Shown piece after piece: positions 15,482 through 23,913 of a stretch of 64,000 nt of DNA. The position numbers and the translations under genes were made by a program. Origin of the DNA: JAHIVN01 sp018816645 (lineage in GTDB: Bacteria; Patescibacteriota; Dojkabacteria; JAHIVN01). The notes under the pieces are model-generated. The model was not told where the DNA came from. It worked only from the letters and a program-made list of their open reading frames with translations, and did not search any database. Positions within the stretch are counted from its first letter, which is position 1, and the number at the start of each line of letters is the position of its first letter. The stretch covers positions 16,449 through 80,448 of the forward strand of contig JBDRHZ010000023.1 in NCBI GenBank assembly GCA_043816305.1, given 5' to 3'.

Positions 15482-15520
15482 AGTCAGGGCTTGGCTACTT
15501 TATTTATTAACTCTAACTAC

Positions 15521-15829
15521 ATGAATCTTCTATTTTTAACCTGCGCAAATAAGGATGAAGCTGAAAAGATAAAAAAAGTGCTTCATGAAAAGAAACTAGT
15601 CGTATGCGCCAAAATGTGTAGTGTATCGTCTTCCTTTCTTTGGAATGGAAAAGTTGATAATGCCAATGAAGTAATGCTCATCATGGATTCAAGAGAAGAT
15701 CTTTTTGAACAGGTTGAAACAGAGATTCGAAAAGTCCACAGCTATGACACCTTTGTTTTGTTATCAGTACCAGTTACCAGGAGCTCAAAGGGAATAAGGG
15801 AGTGGATAGACGAAGAGCTTAAAGACTGA
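15521..15829 (+). CDS. cutA: Divalent-cation tolerance protein CutA
   Basis: A 102-aa protein from the ATG at 15521 (an upstream TTG at 15491 would add residues not found in the family). Family signals are LLFLTCANKDEAEKI at the start, KLVVCAKMCSVSSSFLWNGKV (C-A-x ... F-x-W-x-G-K/E-V) and HSYDTFVLLSVPV near the C-terminus (H-x-Y-x-x-P region, with D-T-F in place of the usual E-x-P). CutA forms trimers with a ferredoxin-like fold and is linked to copper tolerance and signalling; the exact role is unresolved. It lies 40 bp after the C45 gene. It ends in TGA. Confidence 0.9.
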   Translation: MNLLFLTCANKDEAEKIKKVLHEKKLVVCAKMCSVSSSFLWNGKVDNANEVMLIMDSREDLFEQVETEIRKVHSYDTFVLLSVPVTRSSKGIREWIDEELKD

Positions 15830-15919
15830 TCCATTTATTGAGGAACTAAATGAGATCCTTATGAATTGGCGTAAAGAGAAATTTACAAAGGAAACGAAAA
15901 AAGTTGCCTAACTACCTAG

Positions 15920-16420
15920 TTACAATCCCATTTCCATAATTACTACAACTTTTTCTTCTCCACCAAGCATTTCTTTTTTCTCACCGGTAATAACAAAGCC
16001 GGACTTTTGGTACAAGGCAACTGCTGCGGATTGCTCTTTATTCACCGATAATCGTAACGTGCCTACTACGTTTGAATTTTTAATTCTTTCAATTAGCTCG
16101 CTCATCAATACAGAAGCCAGCCCCTGCCCTCTTGCATCTTCTGTAACATAAACTCCTACTATCTCAGCTACACCATCTTCTGAAACATAAGCTCCTGCTG
16201 AAGCGATCAGCTTACCCGTTTTATCCTCTACAAATACTGCCCATTGCCTATGTTCTGCAGAATACGGCTGAAGGCGTGACCTCCACTTTACTTCATCAAA
16301 AGCTGCTTCTCTGGCAACGCTCGAGCCAAATGCCTGTGGGTCATGCTCCAAGGCTTCGAGCCGAATATCTCTATACCTATGCCAATCATCCGGAGTAAGT
16401 TCTACAACCGAGTATTCCAT
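15920..16420 (-). CDS. GNAT-family N-acetyltransferase
   Basis: A 166-aa GNAT enzyme. It begins with YRDIRLEALEHDPQAFGSS, a segment common in the ribosomal-protein/antibiotic acetyltransferase-like GNATs. The acetyl-CoA site is IVGVYVTEDARGQGLASVL (R-G-Q-G-L-A) near residue 95, and the fold ends LRLSVNKEQSAAVALYQKSGF. This is the third GNAT in the window. The acceptor is unknown. Confidence 0.88.
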   Translation of the reverse strand: MEYSVVELTPDDWHRYRDIRLEALEHDPQAFGSSVAREAAFDEVKWRSRLQPYSAEHRQWAVFVEDKTGKLIASAGAYVSEDGVAEIVGVYVTEDARGQGLASVLMSELIERIKNSNVVGTLRLSVNKEQSAAVALYQKSGFVITGEKKEMLGGEEKVVVIMEMGL

Positions 16421-16558
16421 TGCTAGCTAATAGGATTACTAAACTAAAGACGGTTCCATTATAACATGATCAAGCTATGTCCGAGAAAATGTAGGAACTT
16501 TAGCCCTAAGCCTCTGTTCTGTCCTTTTAACATTGGAGCTTTAAGTATTAATTCTGAG

Positions 16559-17407
16559 TTAGTCCTTGCAGCTCAAACACTTCACATACGAAAACTCGCT
16601 TTCATCCTCTTTTGGTTCATCAGTGTACTGAAAATCTCTCGCCTGTTTTTCCAGCGTACCTTGTAATACACCTGGCAGAAACTTGAAAAGCATAGCATAA
16701 TTGCTTGCCATCTTCGGAACTAGGACCTTTCGCTTGTCAGTGAACACAGCATCATAAACCGCCTGAGCAACCTCAGAAGCCTCGACTGCATCTCCATAAT
16801 CATCAAGATCCAGATTTGCTTTGTCCTTTGCAAAAAAGTCTGTCTTCACTGCTCCCGGATGAACAGTAGTAACATTCACATTATGCTGTTTCAGTTCAGG
16901 GCGGATGCTATCTGCAAAGCCAGTGATTGCCCACTTAGTTGCAACATATACCGACCACTGCGGAATGGTGATCAAACCGGCAAGCGACGAGGTCATGATT
17001 ATATGGCCGTATTTTTGACGAACCATTACTTCTGCAGCATACTTTGCAACCATGATCATGCCGATCAAGTTTACATCTATCATGGCGTGTATCTGTTCTC
17101 TGGTTAGATCTTGAATATTACCAATAAACCCCAATCCTGCATTATCAAAAACTACATCCAAAACTCTGCGATCTTTAATTGTTTCTAAGAATAAATTCTT
17201 TACAGAATCGTCGTTTGTAACGTCTGTCGGAACAACAACTCCCTTCCCTCCAAGTTTTTCTACTTCGGATTTTACTTCCTGCAGCTTATCCTCACTCCTC
17301 GAAGCAAGAATTACAGTTGCTCCATCGCTAGCAGCTTTCAATGCAAAAGCTCGGCCTATGCCGCTTGAAGCACCCGTGATAAGAACCGTTTTGTCCTTTA
17401 ATTTCAT
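16559..17407 (-). CDS. Short-chain dehydrogenase/reductase (SDR)
   Basis: A 282-aa classical SDR. It has the NAD(P)-binding TGASSGIG (residues about 11-18), the NAG motif (DNAGLGFIG, about 90), the catalytic serine in IIMTSSLAGL (about 142) and the YVATK active-site pair (Y-x3-K, about 155-159), then HPGAVKTDFF. The arginine in ILASRSEDKL after strand 2 favours NADPH. It reduces or oxidises an unidentified carbonyl or alcohol. The C-terminal 30 residues (LEKQARDFQYTDE...) are an extension with a C-x2-C near the end. Confidence 0.9.
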   Translation of the reverse strand: MKLKDKTVLITGASSGIGRAFALKAASDGATVILASRSEDKLQEVKSEVEKLGGKGVVVPTDVTNDDSVKNLFLETIKDRRVLDVVFDNAGLGFIGNIQDLTREQIHAMIDVNLIGMIMVAKYAAEVMVRQKYGHIIMTSSLAGLITIPQWSVYVATKWAITGFADSIRPELKQHNVNVTTVHPGAVKTDFFAKDKANLDLDDYGDAVEASEVAQAVYDAVFTDKRKVLVPKMASNYAMLFKFLPGVLQGTLEKQARDFQYTDEPKEDESEFSYVKCLSCKD

Positions 17408-17472
17408 GATTAAAGCTTAAAAGGTAAGAGTATAATTCTTAGGATAAAAGAAAAGGAACAGGGGTGCAAGAG

Positions 17473-17727
17473 CTAGTTCGAGTTAGCCATTAATCCTTGC
17501 AAAACTTTATCAGCTTCGTTCAAAAAATCATCTGATAAAGCACCCCGATAGCTACCTAGTTGCACGCGAGCCATACGTAGGGCAAGAAAGACATTAACCC
17601 CGGGTGTAATTTCACAGACATCTTGAAGAACTCTATACGCAAAGTTAAAGCCTGTTTCTCTATCTCTTGGAGTAACAACTGGTTTTACCACCCCTGAGTA
17701 TTCACCGGGTTCCATATACAGAATCAT
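17473..17727 (-). CDS. Small protein of unknown function (84 aa)
   Basis: From the ATG at 17727 it encodes 84 residues (MILYMEPGEYSG...), with the helical, Ala/Leu-rich stretch VFLALRMARVQLGSYRGAL and the acidic helix DDFLNEADKVLQGLM. No family is recognised. The start is chosen because a very good promoter (TTGATA, 17 bp, TATAAT on the minus strand) puts transcription start just upstream. An ATG at 17715 is an alternative, and an upstream frame extension to 17775 would run across the promoter. Confidence 0.5.
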   Translation of the reverse strand: MILYMEPGEYSGVVKPVVTPRDRETGFNFAYRVLQDVCEITPGVNVFLALRMARVQLGSYRGALSDDFLNEADKVLQGLMANSN

Positions 17728-17740
17728 ACAAATATGCTTG

Positions 17741-17769
17741 ATTATATCACCAGTTCTGAAAGCTATCAA
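17741..17769 (-). promoter_or_regulatory. Sigma-70-type promoter TTGATA-17-TATAAT
   Basis: On the minus strand TTGATA (17764-17769) and TATAAT (17741-17746) are separated by 17 bp. It reads toward the 84-aa gene and lies at the edge of the decayed transposase, so the mobile element's end may have supplied or disrupted upstream control. Confidence 0.65.
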
Positions 17770-17788
17770 ACACATGTACGAGGTTGCA

Positions 17789-18245
17789 TTACATATGTCT
17801 CCTGTTTACTCTTAGTCTGTACTTTCTTTCTCTTTTTCTTCTCTTCAATCCTGCAGTGTTTACTATCTTCTGTATTCTACTTTGTCCTATACTTATTCCT
17901 TCTCTCTGAACTAGTATCTGTAACTTTACCTTTCCCTAGCCGTATTCCTGTCTTAACTCTACCACTCTCTCTATTACCTCAAAGGGTATATTGCTTTCTC
18001 TTACTCTAATTGGTTTCCTGGACTCATCTTCCAGTGTTGACAGCTTCCATCTGTTATACTTCTTTCTCCAGTATCTTATCGTTGATTCTGCTATTCCAAA
18101 GTGTCTTGATGCTTTTCTTGTGCTGTTTCCTTCCTCTATGTAATCCATCCAGCCTAGTCGTAGTCTTGCCTTTGGACTTAGGCCAAGTGATGTTTGCTAT
18201 GTAGGGGGATTTATATCTTGCTGTTGTTTTGATACCATACTTCAT
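17789..18245 (-). pseudogene. Decayed HTH-type transposase (IS481/integrase-like orfA)
   Basis: The minus strand reads MKYGIKTTARYKSPYIANIT, then shifts frame near 18165 to continue as MDYIEEGNSTRKASRHFGIA and STIRYWRKKYNRW, a helix-turn-helix typical of IS481/IS3-type transposases. An in-frame TAG after RQEYG, where the family has tryptophan, interrupts it. The same frame then resumes with KLQILVQREGISIGQSRIQK and ends at 17789. One frameshift plus one stop and the absence of any DDE catalytic core make it a remnant. A 14-bp sequence next to it (18291-18304) recurs at 20373-20386. Confidence 0.75.
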
Positions 18246-18290
18246 GGTGCGATTACGTAACAATTTATCATAGTTATTATATCGCACCTC

Positions 18291-18304
18291 TGCGCAACAT
18301 GTAT
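18291..18304. repeat. 14-bp direct repeat tgcgcaacatgtat, copy 1
   Basis: Identical to 20373-20386. It sits just upstream of the decayed transposase, where an insertion-sequence end would be expected. A partly similar, inverted segment (acatgtacgaggttgcat) lies at the other side near 17770. Confidence 0.45.
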
Positions 18305-18409
18305 CCCAACTTATTCACACACCCTTCTGTATATTTCAAAAGCTACTGTTTAAGAGCAGTTTATGGTAAAATTTAGTTGATGCCCGACTAACATCTAACA
18401 TCAAAAAAA

Positions 18410-18826
18410 ATGCTACATCTAGCGATCTTTACTCCAGGCTACATCACCAAAATATTTACGGGCCAAAAAACTATTGATGCCAGGTTCTCAAAGATACAAT
18501 GTGCGCCATTTGGAAATATCGAAAAAGGAGATCTTGTACTTATGAAGAAATCCGGAGGAGCTATAGAAGGTTACTTTGTTGCAGGAAATGTGAAATTTTA
18601 TAAAAACTTGACTCCGGACAAGTTGAAAGAAATCATTAAGAAGAATTGGGATGCGCTGGCACTTTCAGAAAAGTTTTGGCAGGAAAGGGTAAGCGCAACA
18701 TTACTCACTCTTATAGACATAAAAAGACCAACGAAGTTCAGAATTCCAGTTACGGTAAAGAAGAGAAGCCTTTCTGGCTGGGTCATGCTCGGAGGCGAAA
18801 GCCAGAAGCAGATACAGCTTTTTTAG
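18410..18826 (+). CDS. ASCH-domain protein
   Basis: A 138-aa cytoplasmic protein that is one ASCH (PUA-like) domain. It has the opening FTPGYITKIFTGQKTIDARFS (the I-x-x-G-x-K-T-x-x-x-R motif), then GDLVLMKKSGGAIEGYFVAG and LTLIDIKRPTKFRIP. ASCH domains bind RNA or act as small amidohydrolases, for example on modified cytidine. It starts 12 bases after a spacer carrying TAAAAT-type -10 sequence and is convergent with mnmA. Confidence 0.8.
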   Translation: MLHLAIFTPGYITKIFTGQKTIDARFSKIQCAPFGNIEKGDLVLMKKSGGAIEGYFVAGNVKFYKNLTPDKLKEIIKKNWDALALSEKFWQERVSATLLTLIDIKRPTKFRIPVTVKKRSLSGWVMLGGESQKQIQLF

Positions 18827-18877
18827 TCCAGATAACAACAATTGTTGAACTAATGTTAAACAATTGTACAGCCTCTC

Positions 18878-19978
18878 CTAAACATCTCCCCGGCCTATCT
18901 CCCCGCTGCATACAACTACCTCCCCATCATACAACATCCCAAACTGTCCCTCAGTCACACCAAATGCTTTATCCTTCAACTCTAATTCTAGCGAATTATC
19001 GTTCAGTTTCTTCACTTTTCCCATCACCCCTTTGTGAGGATGTCTGAGTTTGACCAAGTATTCTTTTCCCTCTTCCAGCAAATCGCCTGCGAGAACATTC
19101 AAAGACTTCAACACAACCGTGCCTGCTAGAAGATACTTGCTACTGCTACCCTTCGCAACGTAAACTATATTCTTTTCGACATCTTTCTTGGCTACATAAT
19201 AAGGTTTCCCAGCTCCGCCAATTCCGAGGCCACTCCTTTGCCCGATCGTGAAAAACCAGTAGCCATCATGTTCGCCTACAACTCTTCCACTCTCTATATC
19301 TATAATTCCACCTTTCTTTTTCCCCATATATCTCTCAAGAAAATCATTGAAGCGAATTCTTCCTAAGAAACAAAGCCCTTGACTATCGGGACGTGCGTGG
19401 GTTGGGAGACCTGCCTTCTTTGCGATATCACGAACTTCACTTTTCAACATATCCCCTATCGGAAACATCGCTTTAATCAGCTGTTTCTTTGTCATTCTGC
19501 TCAGAAAGTAAGTCTGGTCCTTCCAAGCATCCTTTGCTCTAAACAATCTATCAACAACCTGCTGCTTGCCCGACGAAGCCTCGGCGAAGTCGGGTTCGCT
19601 GTTCTTTAATCTCGCATAATGTCCCGTAGCTATTCTGTCATACTTTTTCCCATATTTTTCATCAAACACTCCAAACTTAATCAGCTGATTACACATTATG
19701 TCCGGATTCGGAGTTCTCCCCTCTTTCAGTGTTTTTAGCGTATACTCAACGATTGATTTCCAATATTCTTTTTGTAAATTGACTACTTTAAGAAGGACTT
19801 TCAGTTTATTAGTAACTGCCCGAGCATACTTCAGGTCTTCTTTCCACGGACAGACTTTGAAATCCTCCTCTAGCCAGATCTTGATATAATATGATGTAAC
19901 GTCATACCCCTGCTTTTTCAAAAGGTATAATGCTACCGAGCTGTCAACACCACCTGAAGTGAGTACTGCGATTTTCAT
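18878..19978 (-). CDS. mnmA: tRNA-specific 2-thiouridylase MnmA (TrmU)
   Basis: A 366-aa enzyme that puts sulfur on U34 of tRNA-Lys, -Glu and -Gln using ATP and a persulfide sulfur donor. The start at 19978 gives MKIAVLTSGGVDSSVALYLL, with the PP-loop SGGVDSS at 8-14. The first catalytic cysteine is in NPDIMCNQLIKF (C96); the second is in DSQGLCFLG. ATGHYAR and the C-terminal barrel with HPHKG also fit. Residues about 129-137 (PDFAEASSG) come from an in-frame palindromic repeat (19570-19593) inserted into a surface loop just after GHYARLKNSE. The rest of the protein is intact, so the enzyme is probably active. Confidence 0.95.
   Translation of the reverse strand: MKIAVLTSGGVDSSVALYLLKKQGYDVTSYYIKIWLEEDFKVCPWKEDLKYARAVTNKLKVLLKVVNLQKEYWKSIVEYTLKTLKEGRTPNPDIMCNQLIKFGVFDEKYGKKYDRIATGHYARLKNSEPDFAEASSGKQQVVDRLFRAKDAWKDQTYFLSRMTKKQLIKAMFPIGDMLKSEVRDIAKKAGLPTHARPDSQGLCFLGRIRFNDFLERYMGKKKGGIIDIESGRVVGEHDGYWFFTIGQRSGLGIGGAGKPYYVAKKDVEKNIVYVAKGSSSKYLLAGTVVLKSLNVLAGDLLEEGKEYLVKLRHPHKGVMGKVKKLNDNSLELELKDKAFGVTEGQFGMLYDGEVVVCSGEIGRGDV
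19570..19593. repeat. 24-bp dispersed hairpin repeat, copy B (inside mnmA)
   Basis: ccgacgaagcctcggcgaag plus tcgg folds as CCGAC/GTCGG and GCC/GGC stems around a symmetric GAA/GAA internal loop. It matches copy A (977-1000, reverse complement) at 22 of 24 positions. It keeps the mnmA frame and adds about nine residues. Confidence 0.75.
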
Positions 19979-20168
19979 GATGGGGAAATTATAACACATG
20001 GGACGATTGTCAGACTCTTGGGAAACGTGATTAGCGGATTGCGCGTGCTTGATACCAGATCCCAGCCAAACTATCAAATCTATGTACTACCTAAACTTTC
20101 TTGCTACATGAATTAGTCTCCAGTTACGTAATTCTTTTCCAAGTCAATAATACAATACCGGACGGAAC

Positions 20169-20294
20169 CTATCTAGCAAGGAATTTCTTGATTTTTGAAG
20201 TTTCGTTCAGCATCTTAAGTAAACTTATTTCAAAACCAAGTTTCTCGGTGGTTTCTGGGTCTATTTTTACAGCAATGATTTTACAATAGCCCAC
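20169..20294 (-). pseudogene. Possible gene remnant or micro-ORF (41 codons, GTG start)
   Basis: Within the 530-bp gap 19979-20508 the minus strand has a protein-like frame containing KIIAVKIDPETTEKLGFEIS and LLKMLNETSKIKKFLAR*. Only a GTG could start it and the upstream side is closed by stops. It may be the tail of a lost gene. Nothing else convincing is seen in the gap apart from the 14-bp repeat at 20373-20386. Confidence 0.25.
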
Positions 20295-20372
20295 CTAGAG
20301 GATCAGTGTACTTAGATGTGAAATATCAGTCCTTGGCTCAGTAAAAATGTTGCATATTCAAAGTGTTTCTAG

Positions 20373-20386
20373 TGCGCAACATGTAT
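20373..20386. repeat. 14-bp direct repeat tgcgcaacatgtat, copy 2
   Basis: Identical to 18291-18304 beside the transposase remnant. It is followed here by gcaacctgtacaac. It could be a solo insertion-sequence end or a footprint left by excision, upstream of the large propeller gene. Confidence 0.4.
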
Positions 20387-20508
20387 GCAACCTGTACAAC
20401 ATCTTGATAATCTCCAAGTGGTGATGTAAACTGTTACTGCAAAGTTTTATATATTTAAAGTTGCTTACGGCCGATTTTAACTAAAAAGTTAATTTCGGAT
20501 ATAGTCTA

Positions 20509-23106
20509 ATGAAGGGTATAGTCCGCTTAATAATCCATACTATTCCTATATTCATATTTTTTGTGGTTGTGTTTCTGTTCTATGGAACGAAGAGTCGAGC
20601 CTTTGCAGTGTTACTTGATACTCCGGATGAGGATATCTGGATTACAAATGGAATAGTAAGAGCTTCGGTGGCCGGTAATGATGGTATAGTCTACATCGGC
20701 GGCTCTTTTAATTATATTGGGCCAAATACAGGGAATGGAGTACCTTTTGATATAACTAACGGTGACCCCGTATCTAGCTATCCTAAAATTGATGGCTTTG
20801 TGCGTACAGCAGTTCCCGATGGTTCGGGTGGTTTTTATTTAGGAGGATCATTCAACTATGCGGGGGGGATGCCACGAAATCGTCTTGTTCACCTTTTTTC
20901 TGATGGAACAGTTGATTTAGCATGGAATCCAAATTCAAATGGTGATGTTTACTCTTTAGCCGTTAGTGGGTCGATTATATATGTAGGTGGAGAATTCACA
21001 TCGATCGGTGGTCAAACACGAAACCGAATTGCTGCTGTCGACACTTCTACTGGAGCTGTTACAACATGGAATCCAAACGCAAATAATAGAGTTTTTGAGT
21101 TGTCGATAAGTGACTCGATAGTGTATGCAGGAGGATTCTTTACTACAATAGGAGGGCAACCAAGAAATCGTATTGCAGCCTTAGATGTTTCGACCGGAAA
21201 TGCCACAACATGGAATCCAAATGCAAATAGTCATGTAAGTACTTTGACTGTTAGTGGTTCGACAGTGTATGTCGGAGGAGGCTTTACTACAATAGGCGGC
21301 CAGTCAAGAAACTTTTTAGCTGCCTTAGATACAACATCCGGTAATGCTACAGCGTGGAATCCGAATGCAAATAGTCAAGTGAGCACTATAGCTGTTAGTG
21401 GTTCAATAGTGTACGTTGGGGGAAATTTTTCTACAGTAGGCGGCCAGTCAAGAAATTATTTAGCTGCCTTAGATGCAACATCCGGTAATGCTACAGCGTG
21501 GAATCCGAATGCAAATAATCAAGTGGGTATTATTGCTGTTGTTGGTTCGACAGTGTATGTCGGGGGAAACTTTACAACAATAGGAAGCCAGTCGCGTAGG
21601 TCTATTGCTTCTCTTGATTCAATTACAGGAATTGCGACTGCATGGAACCCTGAAACAAGCGGTGTTCCAATGACTTTGGCTGTTAGTGGTTCTATGCTGT
21701 ATGTAGGTGGCAACTTTGTTTCCATTGGTGGAAAAGCAAGAAGCAATCTTGCCGCATTTGATACTTATACGGGAGAGTTTACAGAATGGGATCCTGTTTC
21801 GTCTGGTGATGTTTATACACTCGTATTTGATGATTCTAAAGTATATATCGGTGGGGACTTTTTCAATATTGGAGGTCAGTCCCGTTACCGAATTGCTGCA
21901 GTAGAAACCCCTACTGGTACCGTAACAGCGTGGAATCCAAGTGCTAATAACAGTGTTTTTTCAATCGCAGTAAATGGTTCAACAGTATATGCAGGAGGAA
22001 ACTTTACAACAATAGGCGGCCAGTCAAGAAATTATTTGGCTGCCTTAGATGCAACATCCGGCAATGCTACTGTGTGGGATCCGAACGCAAATAGCTGGGT
22101 CAATACTATAACTATCGATGGTTCAACAGTATACGCAGGAGGAAACTTTACAACAATAGGCGGTCAGTCAAGAAATTATTTGGCTGCCTTAGATGCAACA
22201 TCCGGTAATGCTACTGCGTGGGATCCGAATGCAAATAGTTCAGTGACTAGCGTGGCTGTTAGTGATTCTATGCTGTATGTATGTGGAGCTTTCAAAGCAT
22301 TCCAAAATAATCTTCTTTATCGTCCTAGTTTTGCGAGATTCAACGATGATTCTACTGCACCAGTTATTTCGCTCACGGCTTTATCACCAGATCCAACAAC
22401 CGATCTTAGTCCGACGTTCTGGGGTACGGCTACAGATGACTTAAATACAGTGACATTAGTTGAATTTCAAATAGATAGTACTTCTGGCTCATGGACGACT
22501 TGTGTTTCTGACGATGGTACATTTGATGAAGCTTCGGAAATTTTTACTTGCGACGTTTCCGCTTTGACTGATGGCAGTCATAAAATTTATGTTCGTGCTA
22601 CCGATAGTACTGGTAATACTACAGGTTCCGGTAGTGAAGCAACGGATACATTTACTGTTGATACTACAGTAGAAGGGAAAACCATTTCAATAGGGGGAAA
22701 ACTAATTGAAGAAGGTAAAGACAATGCGGAAATCGGAAATAAGAAACCCGAGTTCAGAGGAAGTGGAGAGCCAGAAGCATTGGTTACAATAGTACTAAGT
22801 GGAGATGGTATAGTGGTGATAGGAAGAACAGCAGTAGGAGAAGATGGAAGTTGGGCATGGAAACCGAATGAAGCTCTGCCTAACGGTGAATATACTGTCA
22901 TTATTACTTATGAAGATAGAGTTGGTAATACAAGAGAGGAAAAGTTCACACTTATAATAAAAGCTGGATCTATTGACACAACTGAAACTGAACTTGCTGA
23001 TAGCGGGGGTAATAGTAGATATATGATAATATATGGACTAATCCTTATCACTTTTTCTCTAGGAATATATAGACAGGATACATCCGTGATAATGATTAAA
23101 CTTTAA
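20509..23106 (+). CDS. Large surface protein: beta-propeller repeats, two Ig-like domains, C-terminal TM
   Basis: An 865-aa protein with an N-terminal signal/anchor (about 7-28). Residues about 55-605 hold 11-12 repeats of about 46 residues built on VYVGGNFTTIGGQSRNYLAA and LDATSGNATAWNPNAN, the delta-60/DUF5122-like propeller unit. Residues about 614-720 form a Bap-like Ig domain (TAPVISLTALSPDPTTD; GSHKIYVRATDSTGN). A second Ig-like domain follows (about 725-825; GEPEALVTIVLSGDG, NGEYTVIITYEDRVGN). A hydrophobic segment (about 842-857) lies near the end. It is probably a cell-surface adhesin displayed from a C-terminal anchor. There is no LPxTG. Confidence 0.82.
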   Translation: MKGIVRLIIHTIPIFIFFVVVFLFYGTKSRAFAVLLDTPDEDIWITNGIVRASVAGNDGIVYIGGSFNYIGPNTGNGVPFDITNGDPVSSYPKIDGFVRTAVPDGSGGFYLGGSFNYAGGMPRNRLVHLFSDGTVDLAWNPNSNGDVYSLAVSGSIIYVGGEFTSIGGQTRNRIAAVDTSTGAVTTWNPNANNRVFELSISDSIVYAGGFFTTIGGQPRNRIAALDVSTGNATTWNPNANSHVSTLTVSGSTVYVGGGFTTIGGQSRNFLAALDTTSGNATAWNPNANSQVSTIAVSGSIVYVGGNFSTVGGQSRNYLAALDATSGNATAWNPNANNQVGIIAVVGSTVYVGGNFTTIGSQSRRSIASLDSITGIATAWNPETSGVPMTLAVSGSMLYVGGNFVSIGGKARSNLAAFDTYTGEFTEWDPVSSGDVYTLVFDDSKVYIGGDFFNIGGQSRYRIAAVETPTGTVTAWNPSANNSVFSIAVNGSTVYAGGNFTTIGGQSRNYLAALDATSGNATVWDPNANSWVNTITIDGSTVYAGGNFTTIGGQSRNYLAALDATSGNATAWDPNANSSVTSVAVSDSMLYVCGAFKAFQNNLLYRPSFARFNDDSTAPVISLTALSPDPTTDLSPTFWGTATDDLNTVTLVEFQIDSTSGSWTTCVSDDGTFDEASEIFTCDVSALTDGSHKIYVRATDSTGNTTGSGSEATDTFTVDTTVEGKTISIGGKLIEEGKDNAEIGNKKPEFRGSGEPEALVTIVLSGDGIVVIGRTAVGEDGSWAWKPNEALPNGEYTVIITYEDRVGNTREEKFTLIIKAGSIDTTETELADSGGNSRYMIIYGLILITFSLGIYRQDTSVIMIKL
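21960..22230 (+). repeat. Near-identical tandem DNA repeats within the propeller gene
   Basis: Consecutive units near 21980-22080 and 22124-22224 are almost identical over about 100 bases. They share gcaggaggaaactttacaac and, slightly further on, attatttggctgccttagat. Units at about 21297-21370 and 21433-21506 share the same core. Such DNA-level identity points to recent duplication or gene conversion among blades. Confidence 0.7.
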
Positions 23107-23427
23107 TCCTGTAAATCATTAGAAAGGGTGAGTACAACAATTTTCTTTGTCACTATTGCCGTACCTATAGGTATGAATTGTATTCCTGTCGTTATTTCAG
23201 AATGGTTCTAATTTCTACGAGATTTGTTCATAGGATCAAGGTTTTATCGCTATATAATCATCCATCTCTCCTATCTCCCTCGGACCATATAACATATGAT
23301 AAAATGTGTTAGGCAGGTGGATAACCGATCTCGCACGCATCATGTCCAAAAAAAGATTTACTGAAAAAAATATAGCTCTCACTTCTGAACTCACCTAATT
23401 GCAAATAAAAGTTTAGAAAATAAAAAT
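23107..23427. other. 321-bp intergenic region, nothing recognised
   Basis: This is A+T-rich sequence between the convergent propeller gene and the 116-aa membrane protein. No gene, clear terminator or RNA is seen. cctatctccctcgg (23270-23283) is locally C-rich. Confidence 0.4.
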
Positions 23428-23778
23428 CTAATCACCCTCAATTCTACTTCCAATGATTACTGACAGTGTTGACCCTGCAACTGCTCCCACAGTAATACCA
23501 CCCATAAGCGCAAGAGTCATTCCTATAGCACCAGCCCCAGAGGTAACTGCTTTGTGCCCAAAATACATACCAGCCGTGTAAGCTCCAATAAGTTTGAGAG
23601 AGGCCCCAAGAACAAACCTTTTCTCAGAAGGTGTCATGCTATCTACTCTTAATCGGACACATTTAGCCGTGTTTTTGACTAGACCTTTTACCCGGAGCAG
23701 TCCTCCTGTAACTCTCAAAAGTTTCTCTCGAAAAAGCGCAAATTTGTTTACTCCTGTTTCGAACTCTAAGTTATCCAT
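23428..23778 (-). CDS. Small membrane protein of unknown function (116 aa)
   Basis: It starts MDNLEFETGVNKFALFREKL and has a basic, helical N-terminal half. Two hydrophobic, Gly/Ala-rich segments follow (about 62-80 and 84-108; GAGAIGMTLALMGGITVGAV). The family is not recognised. The start at 23778 is preferred over an upstream ATG (23802), because a TATAAT box lies across the upstream ATG and would place the transcript start between the two. Confidence 0.5.
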   Translation of the reverse strand: MDNLEFETGVNKFALFREKLLRVTGGLLRVKGLVKNTAKCVRLRVDSMTPSEKRFVLGASLKLIGAYTAGMYFGHKAVTSGAGAIGMTLALMGGITVGAVAGSTLSVIIGSRIEGD

Positions 23779-23913
23779 ATAGATAAAAAGATAAGGATTC
23801 ATTATATCAGTTACACTAATCCATTCTCAACTATAGGACGGACAGAAAGTGATTGAAGTGCTCTGTGTAGTTAAGGCTTACGGGTTACGGAGTACGGTTA
23901 CCGGCTACCAGTT

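Noticed and set aside
15830..15911. A short protein-like tail after cutA (PFIEELNEILMNWRKEKFTK)
   Set aside because: It looks like a C-terminal fragment, but the frame opens inside cutA and only a late ATG could start it, leaving too little to call a gene.
17789..18245. UAG readthrough making the transposase functional
   Set aside because: A frameshift near 18165 and the absence of a DDE catalytic domain point to simple decay; other genes here do not suggest UAG recoding.
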